In this document: one piece after another, positions 51,239 to 63,257 of the stretch | Layout: every line of letters begins with the position of its first letter | Position numbering within the stretch: the stretch's first letter is position 1 | DNA from: Phytophthora sp. 'mugwort' | Lineage: Eukaryota; Oomycota; Peronosporomycetes; Peronosporales; Peronosporaceae | NCBI GenBank assembly: GCA_033558025.1 | Contig: JAUCEF010000005.1 | Coordinates: 4,278,001 to 4,342,000, forward strand | Length of the DNA stretch: 64,000 nt | Direction: 5' to 3' | The notes under the pieces: generated by a model | Database searches by the model: none | What the model saw: the letters and a program-made list of their open reading frames with translations, nothing else | What the model was told of the DNA's origin: nothing | Translations under genes and position numbers: made by a program

Positions 51239-52282
51239 TCACGCGAAAAATGGCTGCGCGATGCGCAGTATCTCGCTCAACTGCACACGCTTGCAGCTAC
51301 TGCTGGTAACGCGAAATACTTCCGGCACACATTCACCACCGCGAATGTCGCGAGCTATCCACCGTGCCCACTGCACGAACGGCAGCTTAAACAGCTTTTC
51401 ACTTTGAGTACGATGACCAGTAAGTGATTGCTGTGGCGGCACGTACACAGAGAAGCCCGTTGTGCCAAAGGGGTCAATAGCTATGCAAAACAGGTTCTGC
51501 TGGCCTGTTTCGACCTTTTCATCGACCGGAGGCGTGGGCGCTGGGGCAGACGCTGGAGTGAGAGGTAAAGTAAGCCCGTTCGAGTTTCCGGGGCTATTAT
51601 CGTCGTCGCTGTCGACATCACTGCGTTCATGCATCCCCCTTGACGCTGGAGTTTCGCTGTTTGCAGTGTCAATTGCCATGTTGGCTGCGTCACGCGTTGG
51701 AGTCTCCTTAACGGAGTCGTGGTTGTTGCTTCTGGCGTTGGCATCGGCAACAACGTTACCGCGTTGATCGCAGGAATCGGGAGTAATGGCTGACGCATCT
51801 AGCTGCTCGGAGCCTCGTTGTCCGTACATGGAGTCGCCGTCGTTCGTGTTGTGGCCGACGGCCTCGCTGCAGTTGTCACTGCCCGAAACACAAGCGTTGG
51901 ATTCGTCGATGGTGCTGGCCGTCTCGTTGCGACTTCGCTTTGTAACTTTGGCGTTGCCTTCAAAGGCTTCGCGGAGAGCAGCAATCCAATGGTCATATAC
52001 TCCAGCGGTTGGTGCGAGAAAGCGGAGTTTCTTGCCTTTCGCCCCGTAGCGAATGCTGAACTGTAGTTTGCGGCGATCCTTTGCGGATCGCGGAGGCAGG
52101 TCAGCCGGGAACCCACGGCGACCGATTGGCAGCTCAACGGGGCCACCACAGATCCGTGGACGCTCCACGCGGAGGACATACATGGCATTTCGGGTACCAA
52201 ATGGCACCACGTTGACCAAGAGGATCGAGGTCTTGAACCAGAACGGCCCGATTTTAAGTTTCAAAATGCCGGAGACCACCAT
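51239..52282 (-). CDS. PH-like domain protein
   Basis: Open frame ends at 51239; the first ATG is 52282 (347 aa), and the frame is open upstream without another ATG, so a 5' exon is possible. The N-terminal ~112 residues look like a PH domain: VSGILKLKIGPFWFKTSILL at the start, KLQFSIRYGAKGKKLRFLAP in the middle, and the conserved Trp in the final helix DHWIAALREAF. A Ser/Asp/Thr-rich disordered linker follows (about 115-260). A C-terminal segment (GTTGFSVYVPPQQSLTGHRT through RVQLSEILRIAQPFF) is unrecognised and Cys/Arg-containing. It probably binds lipid or protein at membranes. The family member cannot be named. Confidence 0.7.
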   Translation of the reverse strand: MVVSGILKLKIGPFWFKTSILLVNVVPFGTRNAMYVLRVERPRICGGPVELPIGRRGFPADLPPRSAKDRRKLQFSIRYGAKGKKLRFLAPTAGVYDHWIAALREAFEGNAKVTKRSRNETASTIDESNACVSGSDNCSEAVGHNTNDGDSMYGQRGSEQLDASAITPDSCDQRGNVVADANARSNNHDSVKETPTRDAANMAIDTANSETPASRGMHERSDVDSDDDNSPGNSNGLTLPLTPASAPAPTPPVDEKVETGQQNLFCIAIDPFGTTGFSVYVPPQQSLTGHRTQSEKLFKLPFVQWARWIARDIRGGECVPEVFRVTSSSCKRVQLSEILRIAQPFFA

Positions 52283-53396
52283 CGTGTACCGTAGGCTGGC
52301 ACAGTTGATAAAGGTACTTTGTTCTTTTGGTTGTTGGGGTGAGAAGGAAATTCTCAAGTGTGCGGTGTGTGGCTGCGTCTTTTCTCAGTTGTCCAAGCCA
52401 CCTAAAACCCCTTACAGTGTAAAATGTGACAGTTAATGAAGGAAAGATTGACATTTTGCGACCGATGGTGCCATCTTTCGTTTATATCTGACAAAAAAAC
52501 TGTTACAATATGTGGCACTTCACTTCTTCTGGTTCAATGCGAATAATCATACGCAGCTCTCGCTTCACTTGTTGCTTCTGACACATGGTAGGGAACGCCT
52601 AATTACAACATCTTGAGGCTTCGCGGGTACGTGACGGCATGCCGCCGCTCGAGTCCACTTTGCAGTACAGGATCTCAGCCGTGGACGCCAAAAAGCACCT
52701 TACTACGCGTGCATATTCTCCGGCATCTCTCCCTAGCACCACTACCACCTAGATGCCCTGAACATTCGATACTCGATCTTGCTAGCGGAAGTTATTGTCC
52801 AACTCGTTATCATATCATCACGGCGACATCATACTCGTCCTGTCCTGGTCACGGTACACATTGCCTGTCCACCGGCCGCATATGCAGCCCCGCTGCCAGC
52901 GAAAAACCGTTAGGAAGACCGACATGTTTTCGGTCTGATTATTCTGGACGGCGCGGAGCTGGCCCGCGACATCCTTACCGATTTCCATTGCGCCGTTTGG
53001 ATAACAATTGACGCACCTCGTCCCAAGGTTCGTTTCCCACGTAGCTGACGGTGCTGAACATGAAGAAGCTGGCGGTTGTGACGAAAAACGAACCTGTTTC
53101 GGTCTGTACGGTGCACCGTTCCCGGTGATTAGTAGGATCGGAAGATGTGTCGGTGTGCGCTAACGTTGACTTGTGAATCCATCGGGTAGAACGCTGCGCG
53201 CCTTTGATCTGCTGGCCCAATTCGATACTGCCGTACCATCCCATCCGGCAAGGTTGAAATTGCACTTTCACGTCTCGGTGGTCGTAAGTTGCATGGGTCC
53301 TATATTTGGAGCATAGCATTCACGTCGGTACTGCGCGATGAGTCCGCCGTGACGACGTCATTGACGTAGGGACAGTGCGGTAGATCAAGTTAAGGG
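52283..53396. other. 1.1-kb intergenic stretch, unassigned ORFs
   Basis: A minus-strand frame at 53319-52975 (including VQFQPCRMGWYGSIELGQQI and FFVTTASFFMFSTVSYVGNE) is open for 114 codons but matches nothing I know. A plus-strand frame at 52613-53011 is its shadow or chance. The right end must contain the VWA8 promoter. Confidence 0.4.
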
Positions 53397-56300
53397 ATGC
53401 TGCGCACTCTAGGGAGGCAGCGACGCGGTTGGCGCGTGGCCGTCGAGCGCCGCAGCGTCTTCTCCACTCGGTTTGCCAGCGGCAGCGCGGGTCCCGGCAG
53501 TCAACCGGTGTGGAACCGCTGTTTTGCCATGCGTTTTAGCACGTATTCTTCTAATGTTCGGGTAATACCACATTGTATCTTGTTTAACATCCATCAAATA
53601 GCTTTCAGTGGTGGAAATTAGCGGCGTACAGGCCCCCATAGGGGAACCATTGTCAGTAGAGCTTGTGCCACGCGGGTACATGACGGAGCTGCAGCAAGGC
53701 CGACCGATGTCGCAGGTACACAAACTGCGCGGATTTTGCTACTGATTTGTTTATTAACATTTGCTGTTTTCTTATTTACTATTGTATTTTTGTAGGAATT
53801 GCTAAGTCACTTGAGATGGATGCTGCAGAAGGATCTTCTGAAGCAGGATATGTTCTTGATCGGGTATGCTAATCGGTGATGTTTTAATCTACATGGTTGA
53901 AGTCACTTTATAATAATTCTTAACTGTTGTGGGTTGGAGGCCTCCCGGATCGTCTCGACGTTTGCTGAGTATGCGGTTCTGCGAGCTTCTGAACAAGGAA
54001 GTGGAGTATATCGCCGTTTCCCAAGACACCACAGAGTCCGACCTAAAGCAGGTTTGTCTGAAAAATCGCAAATGATTAAATTTAGGCTAGATCTGACAAA
54101 AATTTCGCTTTGGTGGCAGCGTCGGGAAATCGTGGACGGGGCAGCGATATTCACCGATCAGGCCCCGGTGCGCGCTGCTATTAATGGCCGAGTGCTTGTG
54201 ATCGACGGTTTGTCATGTCGTTCACGAAATGAACCTAACCGGATGTTGCTAAATTTTTGCATTGCAATTTTCATTTTGAGCAGGGCTAGAAAAAGCGGAG
54301 CGAAATGTTTTGCCAACGTTGAACAACTTGCTTGAGAACCGCGAGATGATGCTGGACGATGGACGATTTCTCATGAAAGCGGAAAGTTACGACGCGTTGG
54401 TGGCCCAAGGATTTTCGAAAGAAGCGTTGGAAGCACAAAACCTGGTTCGAGTTCACCCAGATTTTCGAGTCATCGCGTTAGGGCTCCCCGTTCCCCCGTA
54501 CCCTGGGCGGACGTTGGATCCACCGTTGCGCTCGAGGTTCCAGGCGCGAAATGTAAAGCCAATTTCGCCAGGTTCACAGCTCGAAGAACTGGTTGCGATC
54601 GCTCCGTCTGTACCGCTGCATATGCTTGAAAAGCTTGTTGGCATTCGAGAAGCGGTCAACACGATCGAAGCCACATACGACGTTGGAACAAGCACAGGAC
54701 CGCGCATGCCACACTTCGACTTTCTATCACTCTCGCATTGTGCCAAGGTGCTGGCGAAATTTCCAGACGCAAGTATCGCTAGCCTCGTTCAGCGGTCTTT
54801 TCCAGTGCGAACCAACGTCCTCGGGGTTACGATGGAGTCCAACTCGAAAGCTTTTGCTCGCATCGTGGAAAAGTTCACGAATGGAGTGCAAAACACGACG
54901 TATGCTCTCGATAGTGTGGTGAAAACACCAGCTGAAGATGTGAAAGCGAGCGTGACTTTTCATACTCCTGCTGTCCAGCTAGTTCTTCACGATGTCCCAT
55001 GTGGAACTGCACATGCTCAAATGGATGCGATGTCAGGCTTTGTGGAGACTGACACACATTCAAACATGATAGCGGAAATGATCCAAGATCACGCAGTCGG
55101 TAGTGATTTGTGTGTTATCGGAGCCAAAGGCAGCGGGAAGTCGGCGTTGGTGAGATTATTTGCTCATCGGATGGGATATGCAACCGAGCTTTTCAGTCTT
55201 TTCAGGGATATGACAGCCAGGGACCTTCTTCAGCGCCGATCTACGGACTCACACGGCAATACACGTTGGGAGGACAGCCCACTGATTCATGCTGCCCGAA
55301 ATGGTCACCTTGCCGTGCTAGACGGTGTGCACCGACTCGGGAATGACAGCCTTGGCGCGCTTCAAAGGTTAATTCAAGATCGAGAGATTGACTTGGCGGA
55401 TGGTTCAAAGTTGGTATCTCAGGCAACGTACGATGCTATTGTGGCAAGCACAAGCACAACTGGCAATGTACTTGGGTTAAGCCGAGTCTCGCCTATCCAC
55501 TCATCTTTCCGCATTATAGCGATCGCTGAAGCAGACCCCGCGACGTTGACAGGAACTGCAAGAAAGACAGGCAAAGAGTCAACAGCTGCGTGGCTGAGCT
55601 CGGATAGCATTTCCATGTTCAGCTTTCATCATCTTCCAGCAATATCGGTTACACAGAGTCAAGACATTGTACGACGTCTGTATCCTGAACTTCCTCAAGA
55701 AACGACAAGGTAAAAGTTTTCCTATAACATAATACTTGCCGTGTGAAACTAATTTTGTTTCTATTTCTTACAAATAATACAGTGTACTTCTAGAATTTTC
55801 GGAAAAGCTGCGGGATGCGAAGGAGAAAAGTGGAAATACTGACTACCTCGCGCTTTCGCTGTCCACGCGGCAGCTACTCCGAGTTTACCGTCGTCTTAAC
55901 GCATTTCCTGAGCACTCACTGCAAGATTTGCGCCCGTTGCTGCATGACACGCTGCTTACACAATTTTTGACTTCGCCATGCAGCCGACTCGTGGATTCTC
56001 TGCTGGACGAGTGTAAAGCGCCAACGTTTAAACCATCAGCCGATTCCCTGAACCAACAAACAGAATCAATCCGTGAAGAGGGAGGCCGCTTACACATTGG
56101 TGACGTGTTGTATCCGATACAGACCCCAAGCAACCCGGAGTTGGTACCTCAGCCTCACTATTTTGACATCCCGAAACATACTCGCTGCATGAAGGATATG
56201 CTTCAAGATGTCGTAGCTGGTCAAAGACATTTGCTACTGATTGGCAACCAAGGCGTGGGCAAGAACAAACTGGCGGACCGACTGCTGCAATTGCTTCATC

Positions 56301-59300
56301 AGGAGCGCGAATACATCCAGCTACATCGTGATGTACGTTCCCTGGAAGTAAAACACAGAATTTACTGCACGTGATGGTTAACAGATGAAAGCTTGTATTT
56401 TCCAGACAACCGTGCAAACATTAACATTGGTACCAACATTAATTGACGGGAGAATGGAATGGGAAGACTCGCCGCTTGTACGGGCTGCCAAGACTGGCCG
56501 AACGCTAATTGTCGACGAGGCCGACAAAGCGCCACTTGAGGTCGTGTGTGTGCTCAAAGGACTCATCGAAGATGGCGAAATGCTCCTGGTACAACTCGCT
56601 CGTCTTGTGCTTCACTTGCCGCCGTCAAGTTAATTCTGATGCTGTTTGTCACAATATGACAGGGAAATGGCAAGCGCTTAATCGACCCCACCAAAGTGAC
56701 AATCGAAGAATGGCACAATATGGACGACATCATTGAGCTGCACCCTAATTTTCGCATATGGGTACTCGCGAATCGTCCTGGTTTTCCATTTTTGGGAAAC
56801 GATTTCTTTCGTGAAATTGGTGACATCTTTGCCAGCCAGTAAGTATTATATACTCTGCGAATTGTCAACAATGAGTAGTATTTTTGTAGTATTACTAACG
56901 TGTACTTGTTCGCTATCAGTGTAATTGACAACCCAGACGAGGAGTCCGAGCTGTCGTTGCTGACAGCGTATGCGCCGAGCGTTCCTATTAACATATTGCG
57001 TCGTCTGTGCAGAGCTTTTGCTGAGTTGCGTGAGCTGGTGGAGAATGGCACTATAACGTATCCATACTCTACCCGCGAGGCTGTTGCCGTGGCGAAGCAT
57101 CTAGAACAATTCCCGAATGACGGAGTTGCATCAGTGCTGGTAAGAGTTCGTGCTTTTTATTTTCACTTTAATGTAAGGGCTGGAACTAATACGGTCGTTA
57201 TTTAATTGCGACAGGAAAACATTCTTGCATTTGATGCCTACGATCGAAACATGCGCATCCAACTATCGGAAGTCTTTTTAAGGTAACGAAAAAGTCGTTA
57301 TGATACAGCGTTTGTTTGCATACATGCTCACATGTTTCCACGATTCCTTACTAGAAATGGCTTTGAATAGAGCACGTTTGCTCTTTAATGCAAACGGTAT
57401 ACTAACAGATGCAATCTTCACTTTGATGTCTGCATATTTGCTCGTCGAATTCAGGCATGGAATTCCTCTTTCGCCCACCGGTGAAGCTTTGGAACTCAGG
57501 ATGGATATAGCGGAAACGAGAGCTCTTCCTGAGCTTGTTACTACCGAATCATGGCGATGGATACCTGGAGAATCTGTGCAGTTTAGCGCAGATACTAAGA
57601 CATCCCAGCAGCAACTTCATCATTCATCGCTCAATCGGCGACAGATTTGGCTGGACCCGCCAACGACTCGATCGTTCGCACTCCAATATCATCGTTTGCA
57701 CAAGTTTACCGAGCAGTTGGCCTCCTTTCAGGTACCTTTAAAAGGAAATCAGAAGCAACAAGCCCACATGATGGCTGTCTCTCCAGATAACTCGATTCAC
57801 GTGCTGACTACAAGACCGATGAGCGTGCACTCGTTTACAAATTTTGAAGGAAATGAAAGGTATATCTATCTACCACTGCTTGATGAAATGCACCGTTAAG
57901 GTTGACTGACGTTGGCGTACGATTGTTCATTACTGTATGCTTCCTAGAAAGCACAGCATTTTGGAGCTTGAAACCGAGATTATGCAATGGGAGCCGAGCC
58001 CAGTACTTGTGAACTTGCCGGACAAGAGAGAAATCGCGGTGTTCATTCCGTCTACAGGTAAATACGTTTCTCTTGCTGTGAAAGTCCGAGTTAGAGAGAT
58101 AATAGTATTTATCGAGAGCTAACAAGACATCGTTGTGCTTCCATTAGGACTCACTGTTTTCTTAAGCCCTCTTGAAAGCTCCGACGGACGTGCTGACTGT
58201 CTCACCCTCCCCAACGATGCTCTTGATGGCCGACTGCATGTAAACTCTACAGTATCTCAAGGAAAGAAAAGAGCACAGCAGAACCCGTTCACAAAGTGGT
58301 TTGGCAATCGAAAAAGTGGTGGGTGGCGAGCTCAAGCAGATGGAATCAATGCAGGATTGGTGCTTCGCTATCTCCAAGGAGGCTCGTTGTTCCAGATTCT
58401 TGATCTGAACTCGACCAATTTCTTCTCCATCGACCTGGCCAAGACGAGTTCTTCGTTGTCTACGCCAGTTGCTGATATCCTCAGTGTGCAGCCCACCGGC
58501 GAACGGGAATGGCTCTTGCGAACCGCAGACGAAAAAGTGGTGTACAAACTGAGTCATGACATGAGCAAGAACAATTTTGTTTTAAAAGTAGCAGCAGTTG
58601 ACCACACGAGTTCATCACGCGTTGATTCCCGGCTCTCAGTGATCCTTGGACGTCTGGAAACGCAAGGTGTAGTGAACCCTGCTCAGTTCATGGTACACCC
58701 CCAGGCTTTCTTGCAGATCATCGGCAGTGATAAAGATGCCGATAACATCCAAAGTGCCCTCCGCGAGCATGTGGACGACAAGGAGGTGCACCGGGACGTC
58801 CAGCAAGTGTGGCAAAATGACTCATTCATTGTGAATTCGGTGCAGTCGGATGCTGGCGATCTCGTTGATATGGAAGTCACCTTTCCAGAGTCACAAATGA
58901 CCAAGAAAGTGGTCGTTGGTTCGACCTCGCTAGTGAAAATTGCCAGCGACGACAGCTTTCTTTCGTTATCTACCGAAAGCGTGTCCGTTGTACCACGCGT
59001 CGTTACTGTAGCAGCTGCACATGGTGGAAAGCACACACTAAGCCTTCAAGAAGACGGCGTTGTGAGGGTGTGGCAACTTGATCAAGACTCGCTTGACCGG
59101 GAGGCTGAGCTGTGGCGGCAAATGTATGGCACCGGGGATGAGGTTACAATTGATGGTGCTCTTCAGCGTAAAGTAGATGGAGCGAGAGTCGGTGGACTAT
59201 CGACACCCAAGACGGGTCTGGACGCTCCTAAGCACGGCAAAGAAGACACGAAGAATGAGCCGCATGTGGGCGGCAATACGTGGGCTGGTGGAACGGGTGG

Positions 59301-60303
59301 TTCCGACACGGCAGGATTGGGAGGCAGAGGTGGTCCGTATCGACTGGATAAGGGCCACCCGGTGCACCAAGTCTCGCAAGAGAAGAAGGACGAAGTGTCG
59401 GCTGAAGCACGTGCTCAGGCTCACGCTATGGCGAAGGAAGCTCTTGCTGATAAACTACGTGACATCGACATGAGCGAGCGCGAGTGGGAAACGTACCAAT
59501 CATACTTCAAGCGCGTCGAAAGAGAGAGTGCTCAACTGCGTGCAGTGCTAGGAAACCTGGAGGCTGTGGCTCAGGAACGCAACTGGCTGCGACACCAATC
59601 AAGTGGTGAGCTCGACGATGCCAAGCTCGTTGATGGCGTCGCTGGGGAACGGCTCGTGTTTAAACGTCGAGGCGTCAGTGACTCACCGTTCCAAGCCGCA
59701 GGTCACCACCAGAACCAAGAGCCCAAACGAATGCTGTTTGTGATGGACGTGAGTGCCTCAATGCATCGATTCAATGGCCAAGATTCCCGACTCGAGCGCA
59801 TGTTAGAGACGTCTTTGATGATCATGGAGAGCTTTGCGGGATTTAAACGTGAGCTGGATTACTGCATCATGGGGCACAGCGGAGACTCTGCCGAAATCCC
59901 GTTCGTGGAGTTTGCTGCGCCTCCTAAGGATCGCAAGGAACGACTTCGCGTGCTGCAGAAGATGGTGGCTCACACGCAGTACTGTCGTAGTGGAGACCAC
60001 ACCGTTGAAGCTGTGGAGCATGGCGTCCAGTGCGTAGCTGCGCTCGAAGGTGACGACCGATTCGTGTTTGTCGTGAGCGATGCGAATCTCGAGCGCTATG
60101 GTATCGAACCCAGAAATCTCGGTCGCAAGTTGGTAGCAGAACCTGGCGTGCAGGCTCACGCTCTTTTCATCGCTTCGTTTGCTGATGAGGCTGAGCGAAT
60201 CCGTCGTGAATTGCCAGCTGGTCGAGCTCATGTTTGCCTTGATACAGCGGACTTGCCAAGGATGTTCAAGCAGATCTTCACGGCTGCCTTCGGTGGCCAT
60301 TAA
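53397..60303 (+). CDS. VWA8: VWA8, mitochondrial AAA+ ATPase with C-terminal von Willebrand factor A domain
   Basis: Fourteen exons: 53397-53507, 53602-53715, 53796-53863, 53940-54051, 54120-54207, 54284-55709, 55783-56332, 56406-56588, 56663-56838, 56920-57139, 57215-57282, 57455-57859, 57948-58057 and 58148-60303; 1928 aa (family about 1900). The Arg-rich start MLRTLGRQRRGWRVAVERRS fits a mitochondrial presequence. The first AAA module has degenerate P-loop IGPPGSSRR and GLEKAERNVLPTLNNLLENR. The second has Walker A IGAKGSGKSALVRLF and Walker B LAVLDGVHR. The third has GNQGVGKNKL and LIVDEADKAP. Near the C-terminus are GGNTWAGGTGGSDTAGLGG and ELDDAKLVDG, then the VWA domain with MIDAS DVSAS. 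It is midasin-related and faces the mitochondrial matrix in animals. Exon 1's donor is uncertain (53508 or 53562). Confidence 0.95.
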
Positions 60304-60753
60304 AGCAGCAAGACAAAGCTTTTACGCTCGGAAATACTGTTGAAACAGGTGACTTGTAGTGCTTTCCAACTCTTAAACAACTTCAATGTGCAGCTTTAAG
60401 CACTCAATCTGCCAGTACAGGATCCGATCCTGGGAATTTGTGCCGCATGTTTTCTCTTCTTCCCTTCACGTGGAGGTGCCTAGCAGGCAGAAACCTCCTC
60501 ATGAGCTCTTTTCGTTTACGGCTCAATTATCGTAACCTTTTTATGCCAAACCGAAAAATTATCTATATGCTTCGATGGCAGAGACGACGGTAGGTGGCTA
60601 AAGGAGAGTTCACTCACTACTCCAGCTTTCTTGTCAACTGCGTCCGTTAAAAAACGTCTTCACACTATATAACATAAACGCTTGTAACCTCTCGCAATTG
60701 AGCGGGGGCAGAGCAATTTAAACGTCCGATCCCCAGCAAAATCTTAAGAGCTC
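60304..60753. other. Intergenic, VWA8 3' end and phosphatase promoter
   Basis: 450 bp without coding signal. A/T-richer than the flanking genes. No recognisable repeat or RNA gene. Confidence 0.55.
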
Positions 60754-62895
60754 ATGGGCGACCGAAAATTTGTTCACATGGGGAGTTTTCAAGCTCTTCC
60801 ATTGCGCAATGAATTCTTCACCGTGCGTCGTTGTTCCACGTCATTAAACAAAATGCCGTCTCTCACCGCCAATCACGTCACCGAGTCTTTTGTCAAGAAG
60901 AACCAACTTAACAGCGCGTATCTGTCTATCGCAGTAGAGCCATGTCCCGAGCCTCAACTGGACGACCAGATACACCATAGTCCTTCACGTTTCTCATCAC
61001 GACCGCTGTTGCCGCTGTTGGTTGCGCTAGCGCTCGGTGTGACTTGGTACAACATTCCATCGCGTTCTGTCGTCGCCGTCGACTTCGAGAAGCGTGAGGT
61101 GGAAAATTGTGTGCCGTACGACATTCGTTCGACCATCGCAGGATCTCACGCTCTAGTGGAGTGGTCAACGCGACGCACGTATATCCCTAACGTGAACCTG
61201 CAAAAAGTGGGGGACGACAGTCCCGCTCTTGAGAACCCGTGGCGGTCGTGTCACGACGTCGCTACAGACGTGGAAGTGCGTTATCGTCGGCTTGGACAGA
61301 ACAACACGATGCTGGTTAGAGATGGTACCAAGGAGCCTTTTGCTCGGAAAGTGGCTACCACGAATACTACCGACGACGCCACGTTTAATGCCCATTCGGC
61401 TCGCATCGATCTCTTAGAAGATGGAGAAGACGCGACGTACGAGTTCACAGTCGGCTCGGTTTTCCACGGCTGGTCGGCTGTGCACCGACTTGGTGTCAAT
61501 GTCCCGTACCGAGGAGATGAAGCTGAGCGATGCCGTCCGAAGCACGTCCACACGGCGTACGGTCGCACATCGGGCAGCTTGTCGGTGCAGTGGATGACCA
61601 AATCGTTTTGCACAGCAGGAGACGCCCAGTTAAGGTTACTGGAAGGGTACCATGCTCACATTGAGGTCGACGGTCCCAAGGCGACACCTGTGACGGCCTG
61701 GGCCAACAGGACGTTGTTTGAGGACGATGGTGAAGCACAGTCCAAGCGCTGGATGCATGTCGTGAAGCTACACGGGTTGAAGCCCGATACAAGATACACT
61801 TACGTCGTAGGCAACACGCACTACTCGTCGTGGTCGATTCCGTATGTGACGAAAACTGCGCCCGCTTCACTGCTCCTTGGAGACAAGCCCCAGCCTACGC
61901 GATTCCTCGTCACAGGAGATATTGGGTACCAGAACGCGGCCACATTGCCGATGATGCAGTCGGAGGTAGCCGAAGGCAACGTAGATGGTGTCGTGTCTGT
62001 CGGAGACTACGCGTACGACCTGGACCTGATGGATGGACACGTCGGCGATATCTTTATGCAGCAGATTGAGCCAATTGCAGCCAGTGTGCCCTTCATGGTA
62101 TGCCCTGGGAACCATGAACACCACAATATGTTTAGTCACTACTCGGAACGCTTTCGACTCATGCCAAGCAATGAGAACGAAGATGTGGAGACTGTACATA
62201 TCGGCGGGCACACTAAGGAAACAGAGCCCAAGGAGGTCCCAAATAACTGGTTTTACTCGTTCGACGTGGGGCTTGTGCACTTTACAGTAATCTCCACAGA
62301 AATCTACTTTAAGAAAACGTTCGACGTGGACGGCGACGTTATCGCTCGACAAGAAGCCTGGCTGGAGCAAGATCTTGCCAAGGCCAACGCGAACCGTGAG
62401 AAGACACCGTGGCTCATTGTGATCGGTCACCGCCCCATGTACTGCACTTCCGATAACACCAACTGTGCCCACAAGGCTGCTATGCTGCGTGACAGGCTTG
62501 AGGACAAGCTTTATCAACACGGAGTCGACGTGTACCTTTGTGGCCATCAGCACAACTACGAGCGAGCTTTTGACGTGTACAAGTCGCAGACATGGAGACG
62601 TACACGCAACATGCGCGCCACTACACACATTTTGACCGGTGCATCGGGTCAGTATCTGACGACGATCATGCGCAAGTCCTTTGAGCGGCCGGCCGAGACC
62701 TGGGACGCCTTCCGTAACAACATTTTCGGCTATTCGCGGATGGAAGTCGTGAATGTCACGCATCTGCATTGGCAGCAGGTTGAAGCTGATCCAGAGAACC
62801 CAGCTGCACGAGGGCTTTATGGCCAAATTATTGACGATGTGTGGCTCGTTCAAGAGCGGCATGGTAGCTTCAAGCCCGTCAGTGTAGTGAGATAA
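60754..62895 (+). CDS. Purple acid phosphatase-like metallophosphoesterase, membrane anchored
   Basis: Single exon; 713 aa from ATG 60754 (in-frame ATGs at 60778 and 60853 are alternatives). A hydrophobic segment at about 83-101 (RPLLPLLVALALGVTW) is too far in for a signal peptide and suggests a type II anchor. Fibronectin-like region: TSGSLSVQWMTKSFC and KLHGLKPDTRYTYVVGNTHY. Metal ligands follow in order: GDIG (about 388), GDYAYDLD (about 417), GNHEHHN (about 452), VIGHRPMYC (about 557) and GHQHNYERAF (about 597), all seven expected residues present including the Tyr of GDYAY. The family hydrolyses phosphate esters at acidic pH with a binuclear Fe-metal centre, usually outside the cytosol. 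Multiple N-glycosylation sites fit that. Confidence 0.92.
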   Translation: MGDRKFVHMGSFQALPLRNEFFTVRRCSTSLNKMPSLTANHVTESFVKKNQLNSAYLSIAVEPCPEPQLDDQIHHSPSRFSSRPLLPLLVALALGVTWYNIPSRSVVAVDFEKREVENCVPYDIRSTIAGSHALVEWSTRRTYIPNVNLQKVGDDSPALENPWRSCHDVATDVEVRYRRLGQNNTMLVRDGTKEPFARKVATTNTTDDATFNAHSARIDLLEDGEDATYEFTVGSVFHGWSAVHRLGVNVPYRGDEAERCRPKHVHTAYGRTSGSLSVQWMTKSFCTAGDAQLRLLEGYHAHIEVDGPKATPVTAWANRTLFEDDGEAQSKRWMHVVKLHGLKPDTRYTYVVGNTHYSSWSIPYVTKTAPASLLLGDKPQPTRFLVTGDIGYQNAATLPMMQSEVAEGNVDGVVSVGDYAYDLDLMDGHVGDIFMQQIEPIAASVPFMVCPGNHEHHNMFSHYSERFRLMPSNENEDVETVHIGGHTKETEPKEVPNNWFYSFDVGLVHFTVISTEIYFKKTFDVDGDVIARQEAWLEQDLAKANANREKTPWLIVIGHRPMYCTSDNTNCAHKAAMLRDRLEDKLYQHGVDVYLCGHQHNYERAFDVYKSQTWRRTRNMRATTHILTGASGQYLTTIMRKSFERPAETWDAFRNNIFGYSRMEVVNVTHLHWQQVEADPENPAARGLYGQIIDDVWLVQERHGSFKPVSVVR

Positions 62896-63257
62896 ATGTC
62901 AGAAATGTATTAGTCATGGAGTTGTGATCAAATTTGAGATCTTCTCTCTTATGCTGTGAGCACTGTACTGCTCGAGTTACTCGCCACATTTGATACAGTA
63001 TCTTGTATGAGAAACCTGTCTGAAAATAATAATAAAAGAAAAAAATTTCGGCTTTCTCTCAGAAAACAAAAAGATCTTTGCTGTCATCTTGATGCGACCT
63101 TCGCGCGACATTCAATACAATTTGAGGGGGAGGGAGGATATTTTCCGTTCCAGCCCGGAGCAAGTAGCAAAGGTGACGAAAGATCGGCGACAGCACGAGC
63201 CCTCTACAGCGCTAACCGTGCTCTCTACATTCCCACAGGTTAATCTAGGCAATCAAC
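62896..63257. other. Intergenic, phosphatase 3' end and proteasome gene promoter
   Basis: 360 bp without coding signal. CATTCCCACA (63229) shortly before the PSMA3 ATG resembles the oomycete initiator region (CATTYYNCA), giving a 5' UTR of about 25 nt; tentative. Confidence 0.4.

Noticed and set aside
52283..52357. Extension of the PH-like protein beginning MRISFSPQQ
   Set aside because: It begins with TTG; the first ATG in frame is 52282, directly before the PH-like domain. A spliced 5' exon remains possible.
61867..62862. 331-codon minus-strand frame opposite the purple acid phosphatase
   Set aside because: Long because of GC-rich antisense codons; all catalytic motifs are on the plus strand.
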